From Halorubrum sp. Boch-26 (lineage in GTDB: Archaea; Halobacteriota; Halobacteria; Halobacteriales; Haloferacaceae): a DNA stretch of 55,178 bases. Below, in pieces: positions 1-8,642 of the stretch. The DNA is taken from NCBI RefSeq assembly GCF_029889805.1, contig NZ_JARANT010000003.1, positions 1 through 55,178 of the forward strand, given 5' to 3'. The position numbers and the translations under genes were made by a program. The notes under the pieces are model-generated. The model saw only the letters and a list, made by a program, of their open reading frames with translations. It was not told the DNA's origin and searched no databases. Numbering within the stretch: the first letter of the stretch is position 1; each line of letters begins with the position of its first letter.

Positions 1-65
1 TCAATCGTCTCGTCGATCTCCTCTTCGGTGAGATGTTTGACGAGCTCCTTCGACGGTCCAGGCAT
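1..65 (-). CDS. Partial helix-turn-helix/IS-type protein, N-terminal 21 residues only
   Basis: Reading leftward from an ATG at 65, the frame stays open to the window edge and gives MPGPSKELVKHLTEEEIDET before it is cut. This start resembles the N-termini of haloarchaeal helix-turn-helix proteins that form the DNA-binding part of IS630-like transposases; that assignment is from memory of the family and rests on few residues. A TATA-like element lies 17-25 bases upstream (82-90), which fits a leaderless transcript. The remainder of the gene is outside the window, so neither domain content nor integrity can be judged. Confidence 0.45.
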   Translation of the reverse strand, partial: MPGPSKELVKHLTEEEIDETI

Positions 66-81
66 ACTTCATACTCTCGCT

Positions 82-90
82 CAAATATTA
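82..90 (-). promoter_or_regulatory. TATA-like element for the left-edge gene
   Basis: On the minus strand this AT-rich stretch reads TAATATTTG, in otherwise GC-rich DNA, ending 17 bases upstream of the ATG at 65. The position fits a haloarchaeal TATA box for a leaderless mRNA. Confidence 0.4.
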
Positions 91-120
91 CAAAGTTTTC
101 GACGGTCACTATCGGCGACC

Positions 121-345
121 GCGAGGAGCCCGCGAGGGAGTCAGTCGTCCGGAGCGAAGCGGAGGACGACTGACGAGGCTGGGGAGGTGTGAGGTGCGGT
201 TGCGGTGCTGTGCGGGTGGGACTCAAAGGGGCAGCCGCGAGGCGGTCACAGGCGACGCAAGCACTAGAAGGAGCGAGCAACGCGAGCGACTGAAGCGCGC
301 AGCGAGCGTGTGACCGCCTCGCGGCTGGGGCTTTGCAGGCATTCA
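121..345. repeat. Non-coding structured repeat, copy A
   Basis: This copy shares a scaffold with the element at 2638-2866: GCGAGG(G)AGCCCGCG, then a hairpin, then GAGGCTGGGGAGG.GTGAGG (175-194), then GGGACTCAAAGGGGC (about 218-232), then a second arm closed by GGCTGGGG.TTTG. The sequence between scaffold blocks differs between copies but still folds. Hairpin 1 here pairs 140-150 with 164-174 (11 perfect pairs). Hairpin 2 pairs 232-250 with 309-327 (19 perfect pairs) around a roughly 58-base loop. No convincing gene overlaps it. It could be a structured RNA, a non-autonomous palindromic mobile element or a chromosomal interspersed repeat. The rest of the gene-free stretch (346-439) holds only the palindrome at 417-432. 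Confidence 0.7.
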
Positions 346-416
346 CCGCCGTTCTGCCACCAGCAGCTGCATATAATTGAGCGGCTGGGGATGTAGAAGT
401 GGACACCGCGGCAGTA

Positions 417-432
417 ATCGATTATAATCGAT
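417..432. promoter_or_regulatory. Perfect 16-base palindrome just past a stop codon
   Basis: ATCGATTATAATCGAT is an exact palindrome lying 8 bases beyond the stop codon of the leftward gene at 440-1369. It is AT-rich in GC-rich surroundings. It could help end transcription or bind a dimeric protein; nothing in the sequence decides between them. Confidence 0.35.
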
Positions 433-439
433 CGCCAAT

Positions 440-1369
440 TCATTCCACGACCGCGAGCGCGACGCCTTCCACGTCTCGCACCCCGACCACCTGGTGTCGC
501 CAGCCGTCGCCGGCGTCGACGCAGAGCGTGCCGGCCGCGGTGACGGCCACGGAGATCCCGGGGCCGTAGCCGAGCGCGACGGTCTCCTCGTCGACCGGGA
601 GGTCGGCCGGTCGCCACGTCTCGTCGTCCCACGCGTCGGTTCCACTCGCAGACGCGTCGGCCGCGTGAACGAGGAGCTCGCCCTCGACGACCGTCATCGC
701 GTGGCCGTCGCCGTCGGCCGCGACCGCCTCGGCCACCCCTTCCAGCGCCGTCATCCAGCCGTTGCCGAGCCAGTAGAGCCCGGAGGCGGTCGCCGCGAGG
801 GGCATCCCCGCGCCGGCGATGTCGCGCGCGTCGTCGAGGCCGACCGCGGTGAGCGCGCGGGCCGCACTCGCGTCGGTCGCGGCGGCGCCGTCGCCTTCGG
901 CGACCCGATACACCCCGTCCGCGGCCGCGACGAGGGGGCCGTCTATCGCGCGCGGCTCCGACACGGACCCTACTCGCGTCGTCTCCGGGTCGGATCCCAC
1001 GTCATCGACCGCGATCCGATCGATCCCGCCCTCCTCTCCGGCGACGAGGAACGCGTCGTCGTGGACGCCCACGGCGACGACGGAGTCGGACGTGACACGG
1101 TCAAAGTCGAGTTCATCGCCGCCGACGCGGCCGACGCGTAGGCCCTCGACGGTCGCGAATCCGACGAGGTCAGCCCCCCGGTCGCGGGGGAGCACCGCGA
1201 CGTCGCGGGCCGACTCGCGGGCGACCATGTCGAACGCGCCGACCTTGTCGGCCGACAGCGCCACCCGGACGACGCCGCTCCCGGTGGCGACGTACGCGTC
1301 GGTGCGACCCGCCGTCCCGGCGTACACGCGCTTCTCCTCGATCGAGATGTCGTCCTCCGCGGGTGCCAT
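440..1369 (-). CDS. Beta-propeller-like protein, resembles the HVO_0234 family
   Basis: This 309-residue acidic protein has no signal peptide or membrane segment. It is built from short beta-strand modules of the type VV.VAL, DGVYRV, SGLYWLGNGW and GTLCVDAGDGW, alternating with small or acidic turns, as in WD/PQQ-like propeller blades. It starts around IEEKRVYAG and ends around EGVALAVVE, which resembles the haloarchaeal HVO_0234 family of predicted beta-propellers of unknown function. No catalytic motif is visible. It is transcribed away from the Gate-domain gene at 1530, with 160 bases between the two starts. Three long overlapping frames on both strands are shadows of this GC-rich gene. 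Confidence 0.65.
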   Translation of the reverse strand: MAPAEDDISIEEKRVYAGTAGRTDAYVATGSGVVRVALSADKVGAFDMVARESARDVAVLPRDRGADLVGFATVEGLRVGRVGGDELDFDRVTSDSVVAVGVHDDAFLVAGEEGGIDRIAVDDVGSDPETTRVGSVSEPRAIDGPLVAAADGVYRVAEGDGAAATDASAARALTAVGLDDARDIAGAGMPLAATASGLYWLGNGWMTALEGVAEAVAADGDGHAMTVVEGELLVHAADASASGTDAWDDETWRPADLPVDEETVALGYGPGISVAVTAAGTLCVDAGDGWRHQVVGVRDVEGVALAVVE

Positions 1370-1529
1370 CGGCCGGGGATTCGAGCGGGGGTCCCATAAG
1401 CCCCGCGCGCCGGGGGCGGGGGAGCCGAGCGGGCGGCGCTACGCAGGTCGCGGGCGCGGGCGCCCCGTGACCCGGCCACTGCACGCCGGTTTCGACGCGC
1501 ATTAGGTCGGCGACCGCGTACCGCCGGCC

Positions 1530-2513
1530 GTGCAACCGGTCGCCGCCGAGGTCGTCGCCCTGCTCGCCGAGGTCGCCCCGCGGCTCGCGCGGATCGCGGC
1601 GTTCATCGCGATCGGCGTCTTCGCCGCCAACGTCGCGGTCGCGTTCGGGCTGATCCGGTACGTCGCCGGGCTGGCCGGGTGGCTCACCCGGCCCGCGAAC
1701 CTCCCCGACGAGGTCGGCACCGCGATCCTCACGACCGCCGCGTCGACGACCGCGGGCTACGCCACGCTCGCCGAGTACCGCGAGTCGGGCCTGCTCGACG
1801 ACCGGGCGACGCTCGTCGCCGTGACCATCAACACGTTCTTCGGCTTCGTCCAGCACGTGTTCACCTACTACGTCCCGGTGATGATCCCGATTCTGGGTGC
1901 CCGGACGGGGACCGTCTACGTCTCCGCGCGGGCCGGGATCGCCCTCGCGATCACCGTCACGGGGGTCCTCGCGGGCGGCGCCCTCCTCACCGAGCGCAAC
2001 GTGGACCGCTCCGCCCTCGCCGATGTCGACGCGAGCGGTCCCGAGGCCGACGATCGGACGAGCCGCGAGCGCGTCCGAGAGGCGGGAGCCAAGTCGTGGT
2101 CCACCCTCCGCCGTATCGTCCCCCGGCTCGCGGTCGTATACACGCTCGTGATCGCGCTCGTCACCAACTACGACGTCGAGGCGCTGACGAGCGTCGCGGA
2201 GCCGATCACCGGGATCCTCGGGCTCCCCGGCGCCGCGGTCCCAGTGATCGCCGTCTACACCCTCGACACGACGGCCGGGGCCGTGACGCTCGCTGGCGCC
2301 GAGGCCGGCGTGTTCACCACCCGGACCGCGGTCGCGAGTCTGCTCATCGGCGGTATCCTCTCGTTCGCCGTCTCCACCTTCCGGCGCTCGATCCCCTTCC
2401 AGTACGGGATCTGGGGCGCCGAGTTCGGCACGAAGGTGATCGCCGTCAACACCGCCCTGAAGCTGGTCTTCATTTCGGCGACCGTCGCGCTGCTCCTCGT
2501 GCCGGTGTGGTGA
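1530..2513 (+). CDS. Nucleoside-recognition (Gate) domain membrane protein
   Basis: This 327-residue integral membrane protein starts at a GTG. About eight hydrophobic segments fall in two halves, each resembling the nucleoside recognition/Gate domain of SpmA/SpmB-type and concentrative nucleoside transporter proteins. The first half carries GTAILTTAASTTAGYATLAE then INTFFGFVQHVFTYYVPVM; the second carries GLPGAAVPVIAVYTLDTTAG and FRRSIPFQYGIWGAEFGTKV. A charged cytoplasmic loop (about residues 155-200) separates them. The family is thought to handle nucleosides or nucleotides or to act as a membrane gate; the substrate here is unknown. The first hydrophobic stretch begins near residue 20, which supports the GTG start. 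Confidence 0.75.
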   Translation: MQPVAAEVVALLAEVAPRLARIAAFIAIGVFAANVAVAFGLIRYVAGLAGWLTRPANLPDEVGTAILTTAASTTAGYATLAEYRESGLLDDRATLVAVTINTFFGFVQHVFTYYVPVMIPILGARTGTVYVSARAGIALAITVTGVLAGGALLTERNVDRSALADVDASGPEADDRTSRERVREAGAKSWSTLRRIVPRLAVVYTLVIALVTNYDVEALTSVAEPITGILGLPGAAVPVIAVYTLDTTAGAVTLAGAEAGVFTTRTAVASLLIGGILSFAVSTFRRSIPFQYGIWGAEFGTKVIAVNTALKLVFISATVALLLVPVW

Positions 2514-2637
2514 GAGGCGGCGGGTGGAATGATACGGATATCACTACGACGGGCGGCCGCGGCCCTCGGACACACTTCATGAGACGACATGCGGTCGGCG
2601 CGCGCCTCTGAGCGCCCATCGGGCGCGAAGAGCGCGT

Positions 2638-2866
2638 GCGAGGGAGCCCGCGGCGGCGTTTATAACGCCGCCGCGGCGAGGCTGGGGAGGCGTGAGGCTG
2701 CGGTGTCGGTGCGGTCTCGCGAGTGAGACGAGCGGGAGCACGGAAGCCGCAGCCCGCGCGGCGAACGGAGTGAGCGAGCAGGACCGTCTTCCGATGATCG
2801 TGGCGGGACTCAAAGGGGCCGTCCTCCCGGCTGGGGTTTTGAAGTGGGTTACCGCCCATCTGCAGG
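2638..2866. repeat. Non-coding structured repeat, copy B
   Basis: This is the second copy of the scaffold seen at 121-345. GCGAGGGAGCCCGCG leads into hairpin 1 (2648-2660 pairs with 2664-2676, 13 pairs, TAT-like loop), then GAGGCTGGGGAGGCGTGAGG (about 2679-2697), a longer central region with its own CTGCGG...CCGCAG pairing, GGGACTCAAAGGGGC at about 2805-2819, and GGCTGGGGTTTTG at 2829-2841, followed by the matching ACCGCC..TCTGC. Hairpin 1 has a wholly different sequence from copy A yet occupies the same place. Hairpin 2 is short or missing. A small GCGCCC-ATC-GGGCGC stem precedes it at 2612-2626. The whole 423-base gap before katG is non-coding as far as can be seen. Confidence 0.7.
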
Positions 2867-2936
2867 TGACGATCTTCTAAAAGCGATCGACACCGCATTT
2901 AAAAACTACATCCGCGACGAACGCAACGACCTCGTT

Positions 2937-5123
<2,187 letters not shown>

Positions 5124-5303
5124 CTACTTCGGAGAGATACACAGAAAGGAGATAACCTACTTTTCAATATTGTGAAGATAGATTTCATTGCGACAAAAAT
5201 GCGGTGACTTCGTTACGTGTATCAGGTGCGTTTCGGGGGTCAGACCGCCGAGATTCCCGGTGAAATCGGCTATGAAAAGTGGCACCGAATCCGGCACGGT
5301 GGT

Positions 5304-5355
5304 GTTGTAGGCACTCCCGAACACAGTCCGTTGTAGGCACTCCCGAACACATTCG
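5304..5355 (+). promoter_or_regulatory. Tandem 22-base repeat ending in a CGAA-N4-TTCG motif
   Basis: Two identical 22-base units (5304-5325 and 5330-5351; core GGCACTCCCGAACACA) are spaced 26 bases start to start. The second unit runs into TTCG, forming CGAA-CACA-TTCG at 5344-5355; the first has only the left half-site. CGAA-N4-TTCG is the element reported for the haloarchaeal anaerobic/denitrification regulator NarO. It sits 41-52 bases upstream of the DUF2249 start, about where an activator would sit just before BRE/TATA. Binding here is inference. The gene-free stretch 5082-5395 otherwise holds only the katG promoter. Confidence 0.5.
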
Positions 5356-5395
5356 TCTCAACACGGATGTGGAGGCGTCGCGAACGCTCGGACGC

Positions 5396-5629
5396 ATGCC
5401 ACGACTGGACGTTCGCGACATTCCGCCGATGAACAGACACGACCGGATTCACGAGGAGTTCGACGGGATGGACCCCGGCGAGACGCTCACCATCGTCAAC
5501 GACCACGAACCGAAACCGCTGTACTACGAGATGGCCGCCGAGGTGCCCGCGTTCGACGAGGCGGGGTACGAGGTCCAGCGGGACGCGCCCGACGAGTTCG
5601 TCGCCGAGTTCCCGAAAGTAGAGGCCTGA
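5396..5629 (+). CDS. DUF2249 domain protein
   Basis: This 77-residue cytoplasmic protein matches the small DUF2249 family: MPRLDVRDIPPMNRHDRIHE, then GETLTIVNDHEPKPLYYEM and EVPAFDEAGYEV. The DHEPKPL motif and the LDVR start are hallmarks. The frame is open upstream to 5279, but the added 39 residues do not resemble the family and would run over the tandem repeat, so the ATG at 5396 was chosen. Family members often occur near denitrification, haemerythrin or anaerobic respiration genes; the biochemical role is not established. The putative NarO-type site directly upstream supports oxygen-responsive control. Confidence 0.8.
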   Translation: MPRLDVRDIPPMNRHDRIHEEFDGMDPGETLTIVNDHEPKPLYYEMAAEVPAFDEAGYEVQRDAPDEFVAEFPKVEA

Positions 5630-5710
5630 CGGCGGTCACTCGTCCGGTGAGACAACCGCCTCTCCGGTCACGTCGAACAACCGTGCGAGGGATCGAACGG
5701 TCACGTCGCC

Positions 5711-5962
5711 CTAACCCGATCGCTCCAGCGCCGCCTCGGGGCGCGCCGCTACCCGACGACGGAGGGCGGCCCCGAGGAGACGGACCGTCTCCCGCTGCTC
5801 GTCGGTGAGGTCGCCGCGCGCCTCGAGCTTGGAGACCGCCTCCTCGACCTCGCGGCGTTCGATGCGCTCGGCTCGGCGCCGGAGCCGCCGTCGGACGCGG
5901 TCCGGATCACACTGTGCGTCGGTCGGCGGGTCCGACCGCGCGTCGGAGCGTTCGAATGCCAC
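5711..5962 (-). CDS. Stand-alone glutamyl-tRNA reductase dimerisation-domain-like protein
   Basis: This 83-residue frame has a helical core, RRRAERIERREVEEAVSKLE followed by ARGDLTDEQRETVRLLGAAL, which closely resembles the C-terminal dimerisation domain of archaeal glutamyl-tRNA reductase (HemA). No catalytic or NADP-binding domain is present within reach. After the TAG stop at 5711-5713 the same frame stays open for 23 more codons (RSLARLFDVTGEAVVSPDE) to a TGA. That added tail looks like the ALxLFD tail of HemA, so the gene may carry a nonsense change or be a decaying fragment. It could also be a real small helical protein. It converges on the DUF2249 gene. Confidence 0.5.
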   Translation of the reverse strand: MAFERSDARSDPPTDAQCDPDRVRRRLRRRAERIERREVEEAVSKLEARGDLTDEQRETVRLLGAALRRRVAARPEAALERSG

Positions 5963-6065
5963 GCTCGTGGCTCAACCCCCACGCGGGTGAGCGTTTCCTC
6001 GAACGTGTTCGGCTTCTATCCTGCGACGGGCACACACTCAAGTTCTCGCCCGGAGACACCGACGT

Positions 6066-7379
6066 ATGGACGCCGCCCGCTTCCTGTTCGTCTCAGCCGA
6101 CGCCGCGCTGATCACCGACCTCGCGTGGCAGGTCCACCGCGAGGGCCACGACGTGAAGTACTACATCGAAGCCGAAAGCGACCGAGAGATTGGCAACGGT
6201 TTCGTCTCGAAGACGGATGACTGGCGCGCAGAAGTCGACTGGGCGGATGTCATCATTTTCGACGATATCTGGGTCGGTTCCGATATCGGCACGGGCGAAC
6301 TCGCCGAGGAGCTCCGTGAGAAAGGGAAAGCGGTCGTCGGCGGGACGCCGAACACCGATCGTCTCGAAGAAGATCGCGGCTACGCGATGGAGATTCTCGA
6401 AGAGCACGGTGTCAACACCGTTGAACACCACATCTTCCACGATTTCGACGCGGGCATTCAGCACGTGCAGGAGAATCCAGCCCCGTACGTCATCAAGCCA
6501 CTCGGGGAAGTTCAGAACGTTAAACGACTGCTGTACGTCGGGAATGAGGACGATGGCAGCGACGTTGTAGAGGTGCTTCACGCCTACAAGAAGGCGTGGG
6601 GACACCGGATGAAGGGCTTCCAACTTCAGCGGAAAGTCGAAGGTGTTGAGATCGCCATCTGCGGGTTCTTCAACGGGAACGAGTTCATTGATCAGGTGAA
6701 TTTCAATTTTGAGCATAAGAAATTATTCCCAGGGAACATCGGTCCTTCGACTGGCGAGATGGGGACCTCGATGTTCTGGGCGGGCCAGAACAAACTCTTC
6801 AAGCAGACCTTCGGGAACATCGAAGATTGGCTCGCGGCCGAGGGCTATGTCGGAAGCATCGACATCAACTGTATCGTGAACGAGAACGACATCTACCCGC
6901 TGGAGTTCACGCCGCGGTTCGGGTACCCGACGATCGCGTTACAGGAGGAGTCGATCGAGTCATCTACCGGGGAATTCTTCTACGATCTCGCGCACGGCAA
7001 CAAGCCAGCGGTAGACGTTCACAATGGGTACCAAATCGCCGTTCGAGTCGTGCTCCCGCCGTTCCCGTTCGACGACGAGAAGACGTACGACGAGAACTCT
7101 CGGAACGCGGCCGTGGTGTTCGAAACGGAGAGCCGCGACGGCATCCACATCGAGGACGCGAAGAAGGTCGACGGTCAGTGGCGGGCCGCCGGCGAGAGCG
7201 GGATGCCGATCGTCGTCACCGGTAAGGGCGAGACGATGCAGGGCGCGCGCGAGCAGGCGTACGACCGCATCGACGACGTCGTCATGCCGAACATGTACTA
7301 CCGCGACGACATCGGCGAACGGTGGGTCAACGGCGACGGCGACCGACTGCTCGCGTGGGGGTACCTCGGGCCGGAGTGA
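6066..7379 (+). CDS. PurD-like ATP-grasp ligase of unknown substrate
   Basis: This 437-residue protein has an N-terminal Rossmann-like region (FLFVSADAALITDLAWQVHR, DWADVIIFDDIW, about 1-95) and an ATP-grasp fold with PYVIKPLGEVQNVKRLLYVG, GFQLQRKVEGVEIAICGFFN, the phosphate-binding FPGNIGPSTGEMGTSMFW, and metal-site IDINCIVNENDIYPLEFTPR. The C-terminal part resembles PurD (glycinamide ribonucleotide synthetase), but it lacks the usual PurD start and is probably a different carboxylate-amine ligase. About 6180-7000 uses many AT-ending codons, unlike its neighbours, which suggests transfer. The gene seems to stand alone; no cognate pathway gene adjoins it. Confidence 0.7.
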   Translation: MDAARFLFVSADAALITDLAWQVHREGHDVKYYIEAESDREIGNGFVSKTDDWRAEVDWADVIIFDDIWVGSDIGTGELAEELREKGKAVVGGTPNTDRLEEDRGYAMEILEEHGVNTVEHHIFHDFDAGIQHVQENPAPYVIKPLGEVQNVKRLLYVGNEDDGSDVVEVLHAYKKAWGHRMKGFQLQRKVEGVEIAICGFFNGNEFIDQVNFNFEHKKLFPGNIGPSTGEMGTSMFWAGQNKLFKQTFGNIEDWLAAEGYVGSIDINCIVNENDIYPLEFTPRFGYPTIALQEESIESSTGEFFYDLAHGNKPAVDVHNGYQIAVRVVLPPFPFDDEKTYDENSRNAAVVFETESRDGIHIEDAKKVDGQWRAAGESGMPIVVTGKGETMQGAREQAYDRIDDVVMPNMYYRDDIGERWVNGDGDRLLAWGYLGPE

Positions 7380-7427
7380 ATCCGGTACCGGCGTCGGGAT
7401 TTGGCGCTGATCTCACCCGGTCGGTCG

Positions 7428-8639
7428 TCAGTTCCCACCGGCACTGATACTCAGGAACTCGAAGTTCGGGCTCCGGCTGTCGAATCGGGAGAGCGAGAAC
7501 GGTTCGGTCGGGAAGGGCGACTCCTCGTCGGCCACGAGACACCGGAGGAGCCGCCCGGCGACTGGCGCGGTCATCACGCCGCGTCCGTGGAACCCCGTGG
7601 CGATGACGAGCCCGTCGGGAGTGTCCGCCGGTGCGTCGATTATCGGTCGGGTGTCGGGGGTCGCCCCGTCGATTCCCGCCCAGCCGTCGACCACACGGAA
7701 GGCGTCATCCGTTCGGAGGACTCGCGGAACGAGCGCCGCGACGTGGTCGCGAAACGCCTCATCGGCGCTCTCGCTCGCTGCCGCGGGGTCGTCCTCGGCG
7801 GACGACCAGCCGCCGACGAGGAGGTCCCCGTTCCCCTCGCGTCGGAAGTAGACGTGTTCCCCGGGGATCCACCCCATCGGGAACGAGTCCGGTATCGGCG
7901 ACTCCGGACGGAGAACCAAACACTGCGTCCGGTACGGTCGAACCGGAGTTTCGAGGGTGGAGCCCAGTAACTCGTTAGCACGCCATCCGGTCGCCACGAC
8001 GACGTCGTCGGCGCGTATCGTCCCGTGGTCCGTCTCGACACCCTCGATCTGCTCGCCGTCAGCCAGGATCTCCGTCACGGTCACGCCGGTCTCGACGCGC
8101 GCGCCGCGCGCCTCGGCGTCGGACTGCAGCGTCGTCGTGAGCGTGTACGGGTCGAGGTGGCCGGTGTCCGTGAACCGAACGGCGCCGACGAACGGTGACG
8201 CGTCGATCCAGGACCACCGACGCTCGACCGCTGACGCTTCCATAAACGCGACCTCAACGCCGCTCTCCCGAAGACGGGTGACACGGGCCCGCGCCGCGTC
8301 CTCGCGGTCGGGCGTGACGAGCTCCACGCTCGGCGTCTCTGTGTACTCGAAGGCGCCCGTCCCGTCGTAGGCCCGGAAGAAGTCGGTCGCGAAGTCGGCG
8401 ATCTCCGGGTGGTCCGTGTAGGACGGCTCCATCGTCACCTCGCCTGCCGCGCGGGCCGTCGCTCCGCTCGCGATCTGGTCGCGTTCGAGCAGGAGCACGC
8501 GGTGGTCGGACGCGAGTTCCCGAGCAGCGGCGCAGCCGATCACGCCGCCGCCGACGACCACGACGGACGGTCGGTCTTCTCGCCCGCTCTCGGGGAGTCC
8601 GAACGGTTCGTCCGTCTCCCCGAGCGTCTCGTTCGTCAT
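7428..8639 (-). CDS. FAD-dependent amino acid/amine oxidoreductase (DAO family)
   Basis: This 403-residue cytoplasmic flavoprotein binds FAD through VVVVGGGVIGCAAARELA (Gly30, Gly32, Gly35) followed by the acidic LLLERD. The C-terminal GWAGIDGATPDTRPIIDA and GLVIATGFHGRGVMTAPV are typical of the DAO fold, shared by sarcosine oxidase, D-amino acid dehydrogenase and gamma-glutamylputrescine oxidase. It should oxidise a C-N bond of an amino acid or amine; the substrate cannot be told. It starts 3 bases after the upstream aminotransferase, so it is the last gene of a three-gene leftward operon that begins with the GSAM-like gene. Confidence 0.8.
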   Translation of the reverse strand: MTNETLGETDEPFGLPESGREDRPSVVVVGGGVIGCAAARELASDHRVLLLERDQIASGATARAAGEVTMEPSYTDHPEIADFATDFFRAYDGTGAFEYTETPSVELVTPDREDAARARVTRLRESGVEVAFMEASAVERRWSWIDASPFVGAVRFTDTGHLDPYTLTTTLQSDAEARGARVETGVTVTEILADGEQIEGVETDHGTIRADDVVVATGWRANELLGSTLETPVRPYRTQCLVLRPESPIPDSFPMGWIPGEHVYFRREGNGDLLVGGWSSAEDDPAAASESADEAFRDHVAALVPRVLRTDDAFRVVDGWAGIDGATPDTRPIIDAPADTPDGLVIATGFHGRGVMTAPVAGRLLRCLVADEESPFPTEPFSLSRFDSRSPNFEFLSISAGGN

Positions 8640-8642
8640 GGG

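Noticed and set aside
6000-6011. CGAA-CGTG-TTCG before the ATP-grasp gene, like the NarO motif
   Set aside because: Eight fixed bases of this type occur by chance in such DNA, no repeat or BRE/TATA follows at the right spacing, and similar strings occur inside coding regions (near 11239).
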